NCBI GenBank assembly: GCA_021325025.1
Contig: JAJPHZ010000022.1
Location: 138,646 to 202,645, forward strand
Origin: Pseudomonadota bacterium
Lineage (GTDB): Bacteria > Desulfobacterota > Binatia > Binatales > Binataceae
Direction of reading: 5' to 3'
DNA length: 64,000 nucleotides
The notes under the pieces are model-generated. The model was not told the origin of the DNA and did not search any database. It saw only the letters and a program-made list of their open reading frames with translations. The position numbers and the translations under genes were made by a program. Below are positions 1 to 9,726 of the stretch, piece after piece; position 1 is the first letter of the stretch; the number at the start of each line of letters is the position of its first letter.

Positions 1-570
1 TGTGGAGCCCGCGCCTTCGGTCTCGATCTGACCTATACCGGCTCCTCTCTTGCCAGCCGCCGCCTTCAACACCTGGGCCTTGTTCCCCGGGTGACGGTGG
101 GCGATTCCGAGCGCCTGCCCTTTCGCGACGGCACTTTCGACCTGGTCTATTCATGGGGTGTAATCCATCACACGCCGAACACCGACGCGGCCGCGATGGA
201 GTTGATGCGCGTGGCGCGCCCCGGCGGCAAACTGGTGGTGATGATTTACAATCGCAGGTCCCTGGTCGTGCTTCAGGCCTATCTGATGTATGGCTTATTT
301 CGCGCCAGGCCGCTTGCTTCTCTCAAAGAGATTATTGCCTCTCATCTCGAAAGCCCGGGTACCAAGGCTTATACTGTTAATGAAGTGCGGCAACTGTTTG
401 CAGGGTTGAAGGACTTGCGGGTGACGCCGGTTGTGACGCCTTACGACCTGCGCCTGGGGCGTAACCGGTTTATGCCGTCGTGGGTGGCCGCTTTGGTGCC
501 TTCCAACCTGGGCTATTTTCTGGTGGTCGAGGGAACCAAGCCGGGCGAAACGGGTTCTTCCGTGCTGTAG
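1..570 (+). CDS. Class I SAM-dependent methyltransferase, 5'-truncated
   Basis: The frame is open from base 1 with no start in view, so the N-terminus and most of the first SAM-binding loop lie outside the window; 189 residues are visible. What remains fits a Methyltransf_11-type fold: GARAFGLDL with the acidic ribose-binding residue near visible residue 9, then FDLVYSWGVIHHT (motif IV region) and ARPGGKLVVMIY (post-IV strand). The C-terminal half has the hydrophobic pattern seen in glycan-locus methyltransferases. It lies 11 bases before an epimerase gene and probably shares its transcript. The substrate cannot be read from the sequence; a sugar or lipid-linked sugar is likely from context. 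Confidence 0.8.
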   Translation, partial: CGARAFGLDLTYTGSSLASRRLQHLGLVPRVTVGDSERLPFRDGTFDLVYSWGVIHHTPNTDAAAMELMRVARPGGKLVVMIYNRRSLVVLQAYLMYGLFRARPLASLKEIIASHLESPGTKAYTVNEVRQLFAGLKDLRVTPVVTPYDLRLGRNRFMPSWVAALVPSNLGYFLVVEGTKPGETGSSVL

Positions 571-581
571 AGTTTGAGGCA

Positions 582-1511
582 ATGGCAGCCCAACAGACAA
601 AGGTTTCGAGTGTCGGGGTGTTGGTGACCGGCGGTGGCGGCTTCATCGGGTCGCATTTGGTGAGGGCCCTGCTTGAGCGTGGCCTGAAGGTTCGCGTGAT
701 TGATAACTTTGCAACCGGGAAACGTGAGAACGTCAATTCCGGCGCCGAAGTGATTGAAGCTGACATCAGGGATCTCGACGCGATCCGCCCCGCCTTCAAA
801 GGTATCGATTGTGTATATCATGTTGCGGCTTTGCCACGGGTGCCCCTTTCGATCGAGCGGCCCGTGGAAACACACATGGTGAACGTGGTGGGCACGCTCA
901 ACGTGCTGATCGCCGCACGCGACGCGGGTGTCCGCAGGGTGGTCTACTCCGGCTCATCGTCAGCTTATGGCGATCAGCCGCGCCTGCCGCTGCGCGAGGA
1001 CATGACGCCCAATCCGATGAACCCCTATGCGTTGCAAAAGCTCACCGGCGAACAATACACGCGGCTCTTCCATCGCCTCTTTTCACTCCAGACCCTCACG
1101 CTGCGCTACTTCAACGTCTTCGGTCCGGGCATGGCCACCGAGGGGGCGTATGTCACGGTGATCAGCGTCTTCCTGCGCGCCCGGCGCGAGGGGAAGCCGC
1201 TGACGATTTGCGGAGATGGCGAGCAAAGCCGCGACTTCACTCACGTGCGCGACGTGGTGCGCGCCAACCTGTTGGCGCTTGACTGCCCGGTCGCCGACGG
1301 GCGTGCCATCAACATCGGCAACGGACGCAACATCACGATAAATCGTGTGGCGCAAATCATCGGCGGCCCGGTCCTCACTATTGCCCCGCGTCCGGGCGAC
1401 GCCCGTCACACTCTCGCCGACAATAGCGAGGCCTTGCGGACATTGGGCTGGCGGCCGGAGGTTGCCTTCGAGGACGGCCTTGGTGAGCTGATGCGGCTTG
1501 CAGGTCTGTGA
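582..1511 (+). CDS. NAD-dependent sugar-nucleotide epimerase/dehydratase
   Basis: Extended short-chain dehydrogenase of 309 residues. TGGGGFIG near residues 16-23 is the NAD-binding glycine motif. SGSSSAYG supplies the catalytic Ser/Thr region and YALQK the Y-x3-K pair, and SRDFTHVRDVV is typical of UDP-glucose/UDP-GlcNAc 4-epimerase relatives. Family members interconvert UDP-hexoses or UDP-HexNAcs in the cytoplasm for glycan assembly. The ATG at 582 was chosen because it starts just before the glycine motif and lies after the stop of the preceding gene; the frame is open further upstream but that stretch overlaps the methyltransferase. Exact substrate is unknown. Confidence 0.85.
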   Translation: MAAQQTKVSSVGVLVTGGGGFIGSHLVRALLERGLKVRVIDNFATGKRENVNSGAEVIEADIRDLDAIRPAFKGIDCVYHVAALPRVPLSIERPVETHMVNVVGTLNVLIAARDAGVRRVVYSGSSSAYGDQPRLPLREDMTPNPMNPYALQKLTGEQYTRLFHRLFSLQTLTLRYFNVFGPGMATEGAYVTVISVFLRARREGKPLTICGDGEQSRDFTHVRDVVRANLLALDCPVADGRAINIGNGRNITINRVAQIIGGPVLTIAPRPGDARHTLADNSEALRTLGWRPEVAFEDGLGELMRLAGL

Positions 1512-1566
1512 AGGCGCAAAGCGGTCGCAGCTTCGATTTCTCAAAATCTTTGGGGCGCAGTTTTGG

Positions 1567-2250
1567 ATGAACGATAACATGGTGCGCAAGCGCGCTGTGG
1601 CGCACTACACGGGCGAGGCCGGCCGCCGCTACGCCGCGCAATTCAACGATCCGCGCACCGACATTGTGGGCCGTTGCTTTGTAGATAAAGTCGGCGCCTG
1701 GATCGCGGCTGACGACAAGGTCCTGGAGTTTGGCTGCGGCAAAGGGCGCAATGTACTTGCTACACCATGCCGGGAGAAGGCCGGATACGACATCAATGAG
1801 CATTCAAGGCGCGCGGCTGCCGAAGCGGGCTTGCACGTTTATGATTCGCCGGATCACATACCGCGGGGCTACTGGGACGTCGTGGTCTGTCATCATGTAC
1901 TGGAGCATGTGTCCGCTCCCGCCGCGACCTTGGAACTGCTGAGATCATTTCTTGCTCCGGGCGGGAGGTTGATTCTGACCGTACCGGTGGAGGGGCATCT
2001 GCGTTCCCTGCGGCCAGCCGAAGAGGACATTGACCGTCATCTCTATTGCTGGAATCCGACCACGATTCGCAACCTCCTGGACGTGGCCGGCTTCAGGCTC
2101 AGGAACATCACGGTCCGATGGGCCGCATGCGAGAACCGAGCGGAGCCATTTACACGCGTGTCGTGGCGAGTATTCAAGGCGGCGGTTTGGACGGCTGGCA
2201 CTATTCTGCGCAGGTGCGAAATGACCTGTATAGCCGAGCCGCTCAAGTAG
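1567..2250 (+). CDS. Class I SAM-dependent methyltransferase
   Basis: 227 residues from the ATG at 1567. VLEFGCGKGRNV is the SAM-binding motif I, YDINEHS carries the acidic residue after strand 2, and WDVVVCHHVLEHV followed by APGGRLILTVP are the later Methyltransf_11/23 motifs. The C-terminal part (HLYCWNPTTIRNLLDVAGF) resembles methyltransferases that sit beside asparagine synthase genes in O-antigen and exopolysaccharide loci. It is 13 bases upstream of the asparagine synthase start, so co-transcription is likely. The acceptor is unknown. Confidence 0.82.
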   Translation: MNDNMVRKRAVAHYTGEAGRRYAAQFNDPRTDIVGRCFVDKVGAWIAADDKVLEFGCGKGRNVLATPCREKAGYDINEHSRRAAAEAGLHVYDSPDHIPRGYWDVVVCHHVLEHVSAPAATLELLRSFLAPGGRLILTVPVEGHLRSLRPAEEDIDRHLYCWNPTTIRNLLDVAGFRLRNITVRWAACENRAEPFTRVSWRVFKAAVWTAGTILRRCEMTCIAEPLK

Positions 2251-2263
2251 GATTCCCAAGCAC

Positions 2264-4186
2264 ATGTGCGGCATTACCGGTGTATTTGCCTACGGCCGCT
2301 CCGGGCCGGCTCTGGATGAGGCGTTGCTGGTGCGGATGGCGGAATCGATGGCGCATCGTGGACCCGACGACGCCGGAGTTTACTTGAGTTCCGATCTGCG
2401 CGTGGGCTTCGGATTCCGCCGTCTTGCGATCATAGACCTGTCTCCCGCCGGGCATCAACCGATGAGTAATGAGGACGGCACGGTATGGATCGTATTCAAC
2501 GGTGAAATCTACAACCATACCGAGCTTCGACAGGCGCTGGAGGCAAAGGGCCACGTATACCGCGGGCGCAGCGACACCGAGACCATAATCCATCTGTACG
2601 AGGAGTACGGCGAGGAGTGCGTTCACCATCTGCGCGGGATGTTTGCTTTTGCCATCTGGGACGAACCCCGCCGCCGACTCTTTCTGGCGCGCGATCGGCT
2701 TGGCATCAAGCCATTGTATTACTGCACCCACAACGGGGCGTTCATCTTCGGTTCGGAGATCAAGGCGTTGCTGGCTTATCCCGGCGTCCCTCGCCAGCTC
2801 GACGACGAAGCACTTTATCATTATCTTACTTTCACCATTCCGCCGGCCCCTCTTACGATGTTTCATGGTATCAGCAAACTGCCCGCCGGCTGGCGCATGA
2901 CAGTCCGCGAAGATGGGGCGCTTAAGCCGGGGCCGTACTGGCAACCGGTAGGTCCGCGAGCCGAGCGGATGTGGTCCGACGAGGAGTATGCGGAGCGCAC
3001 CAGGGAACTGGTCCGCGAATCGGCGCGTATGCATGTGATGAGCGACGTTCCGGTGGGCGTGTTCCTCAGCGGTGGTCTCGACTCGAGCACGGTGGTTGCG
3101 CTGATGGCGGAGCGGGATGGAGCTCCGGTCAATACATTTTCGGTCGGCTTCAATAACTATGAACGGTACAACGAGCTTGGCTATGCAAGGCTCGTGGCGC
3201 GACACTTCAACACCAACCACCATGAGGTGATAATCGACCATAAAGATGCGCTGGATTACATACCGAAGCTGGTACATTCGCAGGACGAGCCCATAGCTGA
3301 CTGGGTATGCGTGCCATTGTATTTCGTGTCCAGGCTTGCTCGAGACAGCGGTGTTATCGTGGTGCAGGTGGGCGAGGGTGCCGATGAACTTTTCTGCGGC
3401 TATCCGCTGTACCTTGCGAGTCTCGCGATGCAGCGTTGGTGGCCTTGGCTGAGGGTGGTGCCGCGCTCCCTGTGGAGGCTGGCGGGAACTTCGCTCGGAC
3501 GCATCGTTGACACCGATGCTGGTGCGGGACGCAAGGCGTTGCGTCTGATGCAGCGTCTGCAACTTGAAGACGGAAGGTTTTGGGGCGGGATGGTGGTGTT
3601 TGGCGGCGCTGACAAGGCCGCGCTGCTCGACGTTCCGTTCTGGCACGGCCGGGTGCCGTTGGACTCCGCCGAGGTGCTGGATAATTTCTACCGCGAGTTG
3701 GAGGAGATGAAGCCCGAAGCGGAATATCTCGAGCAAATGGTGTATGTTGAGCTGCGGCAGCGCCTGTCCGAGCTGCTTCTGATGCGGGTCGACAAGATTA
3801 CCATGTCAACTTCGATTGAGGCGCGCGTCCCCTATCTGGATCATAAACTGGTGGAGTTTGCGCTAAGCGTACCGAGTGCGGTCAAGATTCGCGGCCAGCG
3901 TTTGAAGTCGCTGCTCAAAAACGCGGCCTCCGGCCTGGTCCCCGATACCATAATTGACCGTCCCAAGCAGGGCTTCAACGCGCCCATTACTGAATGGCTG
4001 AGGAACGAGATGGCGTGTGAGGTGAGGCGAAGCCTGCTCGAAGGCGAGTTGGTCAAGCGGGGCTACCTCAATGGCGAGTTTGTAAAGCGTCTGGTCCAGA
4101 CACATCAGGCGGCGCGCGCCAATCATGCCACCGAACTCTGGACACTCTACAACCTGGAGATGTGGCATCGGCACTGGATCAATTGA
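2264..4186 (+). CDS. asnB: Asparagine synthase (glutamine-hydrolysing)
   Basis: 640 residues, the normal length for AsnB. Residue 2 is the N-terminal nucleophile cysteine (MCGITGVF) of the class II glutamine amidotransferase domain, followed by HRGPDD and FNGEIYNH. The C-terminal synthetase domain has the PP-loop SGGLDSSTVV near residues 269-278. It transfers glutamine-derived ammonia to an ATP-activated carboxylate, classically aspartate. In polysaccharide loci such paralogues often amidate sugar uronic acids or other carboxylates, which suits the neighbours here (heparinase-like and bi-domain dehydrogenase). That role is inference. No active-site loss is visible. Confidence 0.92.
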   Translation: MCGITGVFAYGRSGPALDEALLVRMAESMAHRGPDDAGVYLSSDLRVGFGFRRLAIIDLSPAGHQPMSNEDGTVWIVFNGEIYNHTELRQALEAKGHVYRGRSDTETIIHLYEEYGEECVHHLRGMFAFAIWDEPRRRLFLARDRLGIKPLYYCTHNGAFIFGSEIKALLAYPGVPRQLDDEALYHYLTFTIPPAPLTMFHGISKLPAGWRMTVREDGALKPGPYWQPVGPRAERMWSDEEYAERTRELVRESARMHVMSDVPVGVFLSGGLDSSTVVALMAERDGAPVNTFSVGFNNYERYNELGYARLVARHFNTNHHEVIIDHKDALDYIPKLVHSQDEPIADWVCVPLYFVSRLARDSGVIVVQVGEGADELFCGYPLYLASLAMQRWWPWLRVVPRSLWRLAGTSLGRIVDTDAGAGRKALRLMQRLQLEDGRFWGGMVVFGGADKAALLDVPFWHGRVPLDSAEVLDNFYRELEEMKPEAEYLEQMVYVELRQRLSELLLMRVDKITMSTSIEARVPYLDHKLVEFALSVPSAVKIRGQRLKSLLKNAASGLVPDTIIDRPKQGFNAPITEWLRNEMACEVRRSLLEGELVKRGYLNGEFVKRLVQTHQAARANHATELWTLYNLEMWHRHWIN

Positions 4187-4214
4187 ACGGCTGGGCGCAG
4201 CGTCGCGCGGTGGA

Positions 4215-6488
4215 ATGATGGTTTCGCGGCGCACCTACGCGGGACGCGCAGTGGGCGTCGTGCTTAAGCACGCCGCCGGGGCCGGACAGCGCTTGAATGA
4301 CCACTTCAAGGGGACCTACTTACAGGGCGCTGCCGCTGATGCAGGCTGGTGTTCCTATTTCAGGCCGCTTCCCGCCGCGTTGCCGGCCACGTCCAAGAGG
4401 GTGATCGCGGCGCTTTCCGCCAACTATCTGGCGCATCGGTTCGACCTGCTGGGATCGGGATGGGTGCGGGTGCGCCACGGGATGGTGTGCCGCGGGGTGG
4501 AAGGATGGCGCTACGAGGGAGGGCCGGCGGTTGAACCGGATCGGGAGGGGCGCTGGCTGCAGGGCCGAATCAACCGCTCCAACCTGGCGGAGTCGCAGCG
4601 CATTTGGAAGATGGTTGACGCCAGTTACGTGCCAATCGACTGGCAGCGGGATTTCAAGTCCGGTTACCGCTGGGCCGAGGACACCTGGTATCTGGATATT
4701 CGCTACGGTCACAAGCCCGGCGTTGACATCAAGGTGCCATGGGAACTTGCCCGCATGCAACATCTGCCGCGACTGGCATTGGCATACGCGCTGGCGAAGA
4801 ACGAAGTGCAGGGGCTGGCTTCCGCCAATCGATATGTAAGTGAGTTTCGCAATCAGGTATTGGATTTTATCGCCACCAATCCGCCCCGCTTTGGAGTAAA
4901 TTGGCGGTCGGCGATGGAAGTTGCAATCCGCGCCGCCAACTGGGCAGTGGCAGCGGATCTGTTTCGCGCAAGCGGCGCGAAATTCGACGAGGCATTCGAG
5001 GATATACTGGCGCGCAGCCTTTATGAGCATGGACTACATATCGAATGCAATCTCGAATGGGACCCGGAGGTCCGCGGCAATCACTATCTGGCCAACGTCG
5101 CGGGCCTGCTGTTCATTGCGGCCTATCTGCCGCGCACGCCCAAGACCGACGCATGGCTCGCGTTCGCGGTGCGCGAACTGGTTAACGAAGCTGATTTCCA
5201 GTTCGCGCCCGACGGCACACATCGCGAGGCTTCAACCGCTTACCATTGCCTGACTGCGGAGATGATGGCGTATGCGACGGGGTTGGTGCTCGCGTTGCCA
5301 GGGCACAAGCGCCAAGCGCTGGCTGAGTATGATCATCGCCAAATGCCAAGCCGTCCGCCGCTGGTGCCTGCTCCGGTGCAGCTCTATCCCAGCGGGCGCG
5401 GCGGGCAACTTACGCCTTTTCCAGGATGGTATTTCCAGCGGCTGGAGCGGATGGGTGAATTCGTTGCGCACATCACCAAGCCCGACGGCCGCGTGCCGCA
5501 GGTTGGCGACAATGACAGCGGCCGTTTCCTGCGCTTCGATGCGTCCTTCAGCGAGTTGAAGGTCGGTCAAGCGCGGGCACGTTACGACAACCTGGCCGGC
5601 TACGACGAGCTGCCTGACGACGCTTCGTACTGGGATGAGGACCACCTGGACCATCGCGGGCTGTTGGCCGCGATGGGCGCGCTGTTCGCACGCGCCGACC
5701 TGCTGAGCGCCGCCGGTGAAGGCTGCCTTGAGGCCGAGATAATGCGCGGCTTGCTGGGCGGCGCCGGGACCGTGCCCTCGTGGCGGCAGCGGAACACGGC
5801 CGCACGCGGCGCCGAAGCAGTGTCGGTCGGCGCCGAAGATCAATTGCACGCGCCACGCAAGGAACTCGACGCTTTTGGCGGCGCGCGATGCTATGAAATC
5901 GTGACCGGGCCTGCCGGGGGAGACTTGCGCGACGGACTGGCCTGCTACGGCTACCCGGACTTTGGCCTTTATGTGCTGCGCTCCAAGAGATTGTACCTCG
6001 CGATTCGATGCGGCGGATTCGGCCTGGTTGGAAACGGCGGCCACGCGCATCACGATCAGCTATCGATCGAGCTTTCCCTGGATGGACGTAATCTGATCGT
6101 CGATCCGGGAACCTACCTGTATTCGGCGCTCCCGCATCGGCGCAACGAGTATCGCCATGAACACGCGCATTTCGCACCGCATCCGCAGCGCCATCAGGCG
6201 CAAGGTACCGGGCCCGGATTGTTTCAGATGCGCGACCGGGCGGTCGCACGGTGCCTGTATTTCGGTCCGCGCGGTTTTGCCGGATGCCATCGCGCGTTCG
6301 GGCCCGCCGTGTATCGTGTGATCGAAATCGAACCGAGCGCGATCCGGATCACCGATCGCGTCGAACGCGGAGACCGGCTGCGGCATTTGACACCAGCGTG
6401 GGGATGGCGCTGCGGATGGCGCGAAAGCCCCAGGCAGTCGCCGGGCTATGGAATTGTCGCGCGCGACGCCGATTCGATCACCGCATGA
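4215..6488 (+). CDS. Heparinase II/III-family protein
   Basis: 757 residues from the ATG at 4215. The N-terminal part is alpha-helical (heparinase II N-like), with WAEDTWYLDIRYG and VRGNHYLANVAGLLF typical of the alpha/alpha toroid. The C-terminal beta domain contains GHAHHDQLSIEL and the IVDPGTYLY signature. Known members are polysaccharide lyases acting on uronic-acid glycans, and this subtype is common in EPS loci next to asnB and a bi-domain dehydrogenase. No signal peptide is visible, so it may act in the cytoplasm or use another route. The stop overlaps the next start by 4 bases. The frame extends upstream to 4125 but would run into asnB. Confidence 0.82.
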   Translation: MMVSRRTYAGRAVGVVLKHAAGAGQRLNDHFKGTYLQGAAADAGWCSYFRPLPAALPATSKRVIAALSANYLAHRFDLLGSGWVRVRHGMVCRGVEGWRYEGGPAVEPDREGRWLQGRINRSNLAESQRIWKMVDASYVPIDWQRDFKSGYRWAEDTWYLDIRYGHKPGVDIKVPWELARMQHLPRLALAYALAKNEVQGLASANRYVSEFRNQVLDFIATNPPRFGVNWRSAMEVAIRAANWAVAADLFRASGAKFDEAFEDILARSLYEHGLHIECNLEWDPEVRGNHYLANVAGLLFIAAYLPRTPKTDAWLAFAVRELVNEADFQFAPDGTHREASTAYHCLTAEMMAYATGLVLALPGHKRQALAEYDHRQMPSRPPLVPAPVQLYPSGRGGQLTPFPGWYFQRLERMGEFVAHITKPDGRVPQVGDNDSGRFLRFDASFSELKVGQARARYDNLAGYDELPDDASYWDEDHLDHRGLLAAMGALFARADLLSAAGEGCLEAEIMRGLLGGAGTVPSWRQRNTAARGAEAVSVGAEDQLHAPRKELDAFGGARCYEIVTGPAGGDLRDGLACYGYPDFGLYVLRSKRLYLAIRCGGFGLVGNGGHAHHDQLSIELSLDGRNLIVDPGTYLYSALPHRRNEYRHEHAHFAPHPQRHQAQGTGPGLFQMRDRAVARCLYFGPRGFAGCHRAFGPAVYRVIEIEPSAIRITDRVERGDRLRHLTPAWGWRCGWRESPRQSPGYGIVARDADSITA

Positions 6489-8626
6489 GGCAGCTCTTAC
6501 AGGACCTTTCCAACGGGCAGATCACACTGCAGGAGGTGCCCTGTCCGCTGGTTACTCCCGGTCATGTGCTGGTACGCACTGCGGTAAGCCTGGTGTCGGC
6601 CGGCACCGAGCGGATGCTGCTCGAGTTCGGCAAGGCCAGCCTGCTCGGCAAGGCGCGTCAGCAGCCCGACCGCGTCAGGGAGGCGTGGGAGAAGATCAGG
6701 ACCGATGGCCTGATGCCGACGCTTGACGCGATACGCGCCAAGCTCGACGAGCCGGTCGCTCTGGGCTACTGCAACGTCGGCGAGGTCTTGGAGGTGGGCG
6801 AGGGCGTGCCCGATCTGGCCCCCGGCGACCGCGTGGTGTCCAACGGCTCGCATGCCGAGGCGGTGCTGGTGTCGGCCAACCTGTGCGCGAAGATCCCGCC
6901 GGCGGTCAGCGACCATGACGCCGCCTTTACCGTGATTGGCGCGATTGCCCTTGAGGGACTGCGCCTGGCCGCCCCGACTTTGGGCGAGACCTTCGCCGTC
7001 ATCGGGCTGGGGCTGGTTGGTCAGCTTGCATGCCAGTTGCTGCGCGCGCATGGATGCCGCGTGTTGGGAATCGATCCCATCGCGTCAAGGACGGAGCTGG
7101 CGCGCAAATTCGGTGTCGAAACCTTTGCGCTGTCCGCCGGGGCGGATCCGGTGGCGGCGGCACGGGCGTACAGCGGCGGCCGCGGAGTGGACGGCGTGAT
7201 TATCGGCGCGTCGACTGCGAGCGACGAACCGATCCATCAGGCGGCGCAAATGTGCCGCAAGCGCGGCCGGATCGTGCTGGTCGGAGTCAGCGGGCTGCGG
7301 CTGTCGCGCGCGGATTTTTACGAAAAGGAACTGAGCTTCCAGGTATCGTGTTCCTACGGTCCCGGGCGCTACGACCCCGACTACGAATCCGGACGCCACG
7401 ACTATCCGCTGGGATTCGTGCGCTGGACCGCCCGGCGCAACTTCGAAGCGGTGCTGGAAATGATCGCGGCCGGCCGCCTGGAGACCGCTCCTTTGATTAC
7501 TCATCGGTTCGGTTTCGAGCAGGCCAATCTCGCCTACGACGCGCTAGCGGGCGGGTCCTCGCTGGGTATCGTGATCGAATACCCGCGCGGTGCGGCCGCG
7601 GAGGAAGAAAATTTGCGCCGCAACACCATCGCTGTTGCGGCGCCCCGTCTTGCGCCGCGTCCCGCCCAACCGGCAGCCGCGGTCATCGGCGCCGGCCACT
7701 TCGCCGGGCGCACGCTGCTGCCGGCATTGCGCAGCGCCGGGGTGCATCTGCGGACGGTCGTTTCGATGGGCGGGGTGAGCGCGGCCCGGATGGCGAAGAA
7801 GTTCGGTGCCGAGCAAAGCTCCACCGACCCGCATGCGGCGATCGCGGACCCGCGGGTCAACACGGTGGTGGTGGCGACCCGGCACGACACCCACGCCGCC
7901 CTTTGCTGCGAAGCGCTCGAAGCGGGCAAACACGTGTCTGTCGAAAAGCCGCTCGCGCTCAGCGAGGTGGAGCTCGATCAGATCGAAAAGGCCTATGCCC
8001 AGGCGGCGCGCCAGGCGGGCGTCAGGTTGATGGCCGGTTTCAACCGGCGCTTTTCGCCTCTTACTCAGAGGATGAAATCGCTGCTGCAAGGCGTGGCCGA
8101 GCCCAAATGCTTCATCGTGACCGTCAATGCCGGGGTGGTGCCGCCCGCGCATTGGACGCGCGACCGGCGCGCCGGCGGCGGACGCATCGTCGGCGAAGCG
8201 TGCCATTTCGTCGACCTGGCCCGGTTCCTCGCCGGCTGCAGGATCGCCGGCTTCCAGGCGGCGAGCGTCGGCGCCGGCGGCGATGCGGTCAGCTTTACGC
8301 TGCGCTTTGAGGACGGCTCGCTGGCCACCGTCAACTACCTGGACAACGGCGCCAACTCCTTTCCCAAGGAGCGCATCGAGGTGTTTGCCGCGCGGCGCAC
8401 ATTGGTGCTGGACAATTTCCGCCGCCTGACCGGCTACAACTGGCCGGGCTTCAAGCGGATGGCGCTGTGGCGCCAGGACAAGGGGCATGAGGCCGCGGTG
8501 GCGGCGTTCGCCGAGGCAATCCGCAGCGGACTTCCGTCGCCGATCGCCTTTGAGGAGCTGGCCGAGGTGAGCCGGGTGACGCTGCGAATCGCGCGTGCCG
8601 CGACCATAAACAATCAGTCAGACTGA
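6485..8626 (+). CDS. Bi-domain oxidoreductase: MDR-type dehydrogenase fused to Gfo/Idh/MocA
   Basis: 713 residues in two parts. Residues about 1-360 are a medium-chain zinc-type dehydrogenase/quinone-reductase domain, with VSAGTERMLLEFGKASL, VALGYCNVGEVLEVG and the nucleotide loop VIGLGLVGQLACQLL. Residues about 395-713 are a Gfo/Idh/MocA oxidoreductase with VIGAGHFAGRTLLPAL as the NAD loop and SVEKPLAL carrying the conserved EKP lysine. Such fusions recur in bacterial exopolysaccharide clusters; the reaction is not well defined, but oxidation or isomerisation of a sugar is likely. The start ATG overlaps the heparinase stop (ATGA), indicating translational coupling. Both halves keep their nucleotide motifs. 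Confidence 0.85.
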   Translation: MRQLLQDLSNGQITLQEVPCPLVTPGHVLVRTAVSLVSAGTERMLLEFGKASLLGKARQQPDRVREAWEKIRTDGLMPTLDAIRAKLDEPVALGYCNVGEVLEVGEGVPDLAPGDRVVSNGSHAEAVLVSANLCAKIPPAVSDHDAAFTVIGAIALEGLRLAAPTLGETFAVIGLGLVGQLACQLLRAHGCRVLGIDPIASRTELARKFGVETFALSAGADPVAAARAYSGGRGVDGVIIGASTASDEPIHQAAQMCRKRGRIVLVGVSGLRLSRADFYEKELSFQVSCSYGPGRYDPDYESGRHDYPLGFVRWTARRNFEAVLEMIAAGRLETAPLITHRFGFEQANLAYDALAGGSSLGIVIEYPRGAAAEEENLRRNTIAVAAPRLAPRPAQPAAAVIGAGHFAGRTLLPALRSAGVHLRTVVSMGGVSAARMAKKFGAEQSSTDPHAAIADPRVNTVVVATRHDTHAALCCEALEAGKHVSVEKPLALSEVELDQIEKAYAQAARQAGVRLMAGFNRRFSPLTQRMKSLLQGVAEPKCFIVTVNAGVVPPAHWTRDRRAGGGRIVGEACHFVDLARFLAGCRIAGFQAASVGAGGDAVSFTLRFEDGSLATVNYLDNGANSFPKERIEVFAARRTLVLDNFRRLTGYNWPGFKRMALWRQDKGHEAAVAAFAEAIRSGLPSPIAFEELAEVSRVTLRIARAATINNQSD

Positions 8627-9726
8627 TGAAGATACTTTTAGTAGCTGGGGCGAGGCCGAATTTCATGAAAGTGGCCCCGCTGGTCGAGGCGCTTAAATGC
8701 CGCCAGGCCGACCATCCCGATTTAGAAATCCTGCTCGTGCACACCGGGCAGCATTACGACGAGCAGATGTCGCGCGCCTTCTTCAACGACCTGGGACTTC
8801 CGTGCCCGGACGTCGATCTGGAGGTTGGTTCGGGCACCCACGCCGAGCAGACCGGACGCGTGATGATCGCGTTCGAGGCGCTGCTCTTCGAGCGCCAGCC
8901 CGACTGGGTAGTGGTGGTGGGCGACGTCAATTCGACCGTGGCCTGCGCGCTGGCGGCCAAGAAGCTGTGCATCAAGGTCGCGCACGTAGAGGCCGGGCTG
9001 CGTAGCCGCGATTGGACGATGCCCGAGGAAATCAACCGCGTCGTGACCGACGTGCTGTGCGACGCGCTGTTCACCACCGACCCGATGGCGGGAGAAAATC
9101 TGCGCGCCGAAGGAATCGACCCGGCCAAAATCCATTTCGTCGGCAACGTGATGATCGACACGCTGCTCAAGCATAGCCGGCGGGCGGCGGCACTGCGGCA
9201 ATGGGAACAGCTCGGCCTTCAGCCGCATCGCTACGGTGTGCTGACGCTGCATCGGCCCTCCAACGTCGACCGGCCGGAAAGCTTCGGCGCGATCGTGCGG
9301 GCACTGGAGGCAATCCAGCGCGAGCTGCCGCTGGTCTTTCCGGTCCATCCGCGCACCCGCCGCATGGCGCAGAGCTTCGGGCTGTGGCCGCGGATGGAGG
9401 CGATGCCCAATTTGCGGCTGCTCACGCCGTTGGGCTACCTTGAGATGCTGTCGCTGACGGGGGCGTCGGCGGTGATCCTGACCGACAGCGGCGGCTTGCA
9501 GGAGGAGGCGGTGGTGCTGGGCGTTCCCTGCATTACGCTGCGGACCAATACCGAGCGGCCGATCACGATCAGGGTGGGAGCCAACCAACTGGTCGGCAAC
9601 GATCCGCAGGCGATCGTGGCCGCGGTGCAGGCGCGGCTGGCGGCAGGGCGCAACTCTTTTGCGCGGCCGGAAAAATGGGACGGCCAGGCGGCGCATCGGA
9701 TTGCGGAACTATTGCTGAAAGGCTGA
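8626..9726 (+). CDS. wecB: UDP-N-acetylglucosamine 2-epimerase, non-hydrolysing
   Basis: 366 residues, usual for WecB/MnaA. It interconverts UDP-GlcNAc and UDP-ManNAc in the cytoplasm, supplying ManNAc-type sugars for surface glycans. Residues that match the E. coli active site are visible: ARPNFMKVAP (Arg and Lys), GDVNSTVAC (Asp), HVEAGLRS (Glu) and LHRPSNVD (His). TDSGGLQEEA near the C-terminus is the UDP-binding signature. The ATG overlaps the preceding TGA by one base and its own TGA overlaps the next ATG by one base, so it sits within a tightly coupled operon. Confidence 0.95.
   Translation: MKILLVAGARPNFMKVAPLVEALKCRQADHPDLEILLVHTGQHYDEQMSRAFFNDLGLPCPDVDLEVGSGTHAEQTGRVMIAFEALLFERQPDWVVVVGDVNSTVACALAAKKLCIKVAHVEAGLRSRDWTMPEEINRVVTDVLCDALFTTDPMAGENLRAEGIDPAKIHFVGNVMIDTLLKHSRRAAALRQWEQLGLQPHRYGVLTLHRPSNVDRPESFGAIVRALEAIQRELPLVFPVHPRTRRMAQSFGLWPRMEAMPNLRLLTPLGYLEMLSLTGASAVILTDSGGLQEEAVVLGVPCITLRTNTERPITIRVGANQLVGNDPQAIVAAVQARLAAGRNSFARPEKWDGQAAHRIAELLLKG

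Noticed and set aside
2243..3736. 497-codon minus-strand open frame opposite asnB
   Set aside because: No recognisable domain, and AsnB on the other strand is complete with all catalytic motifs.
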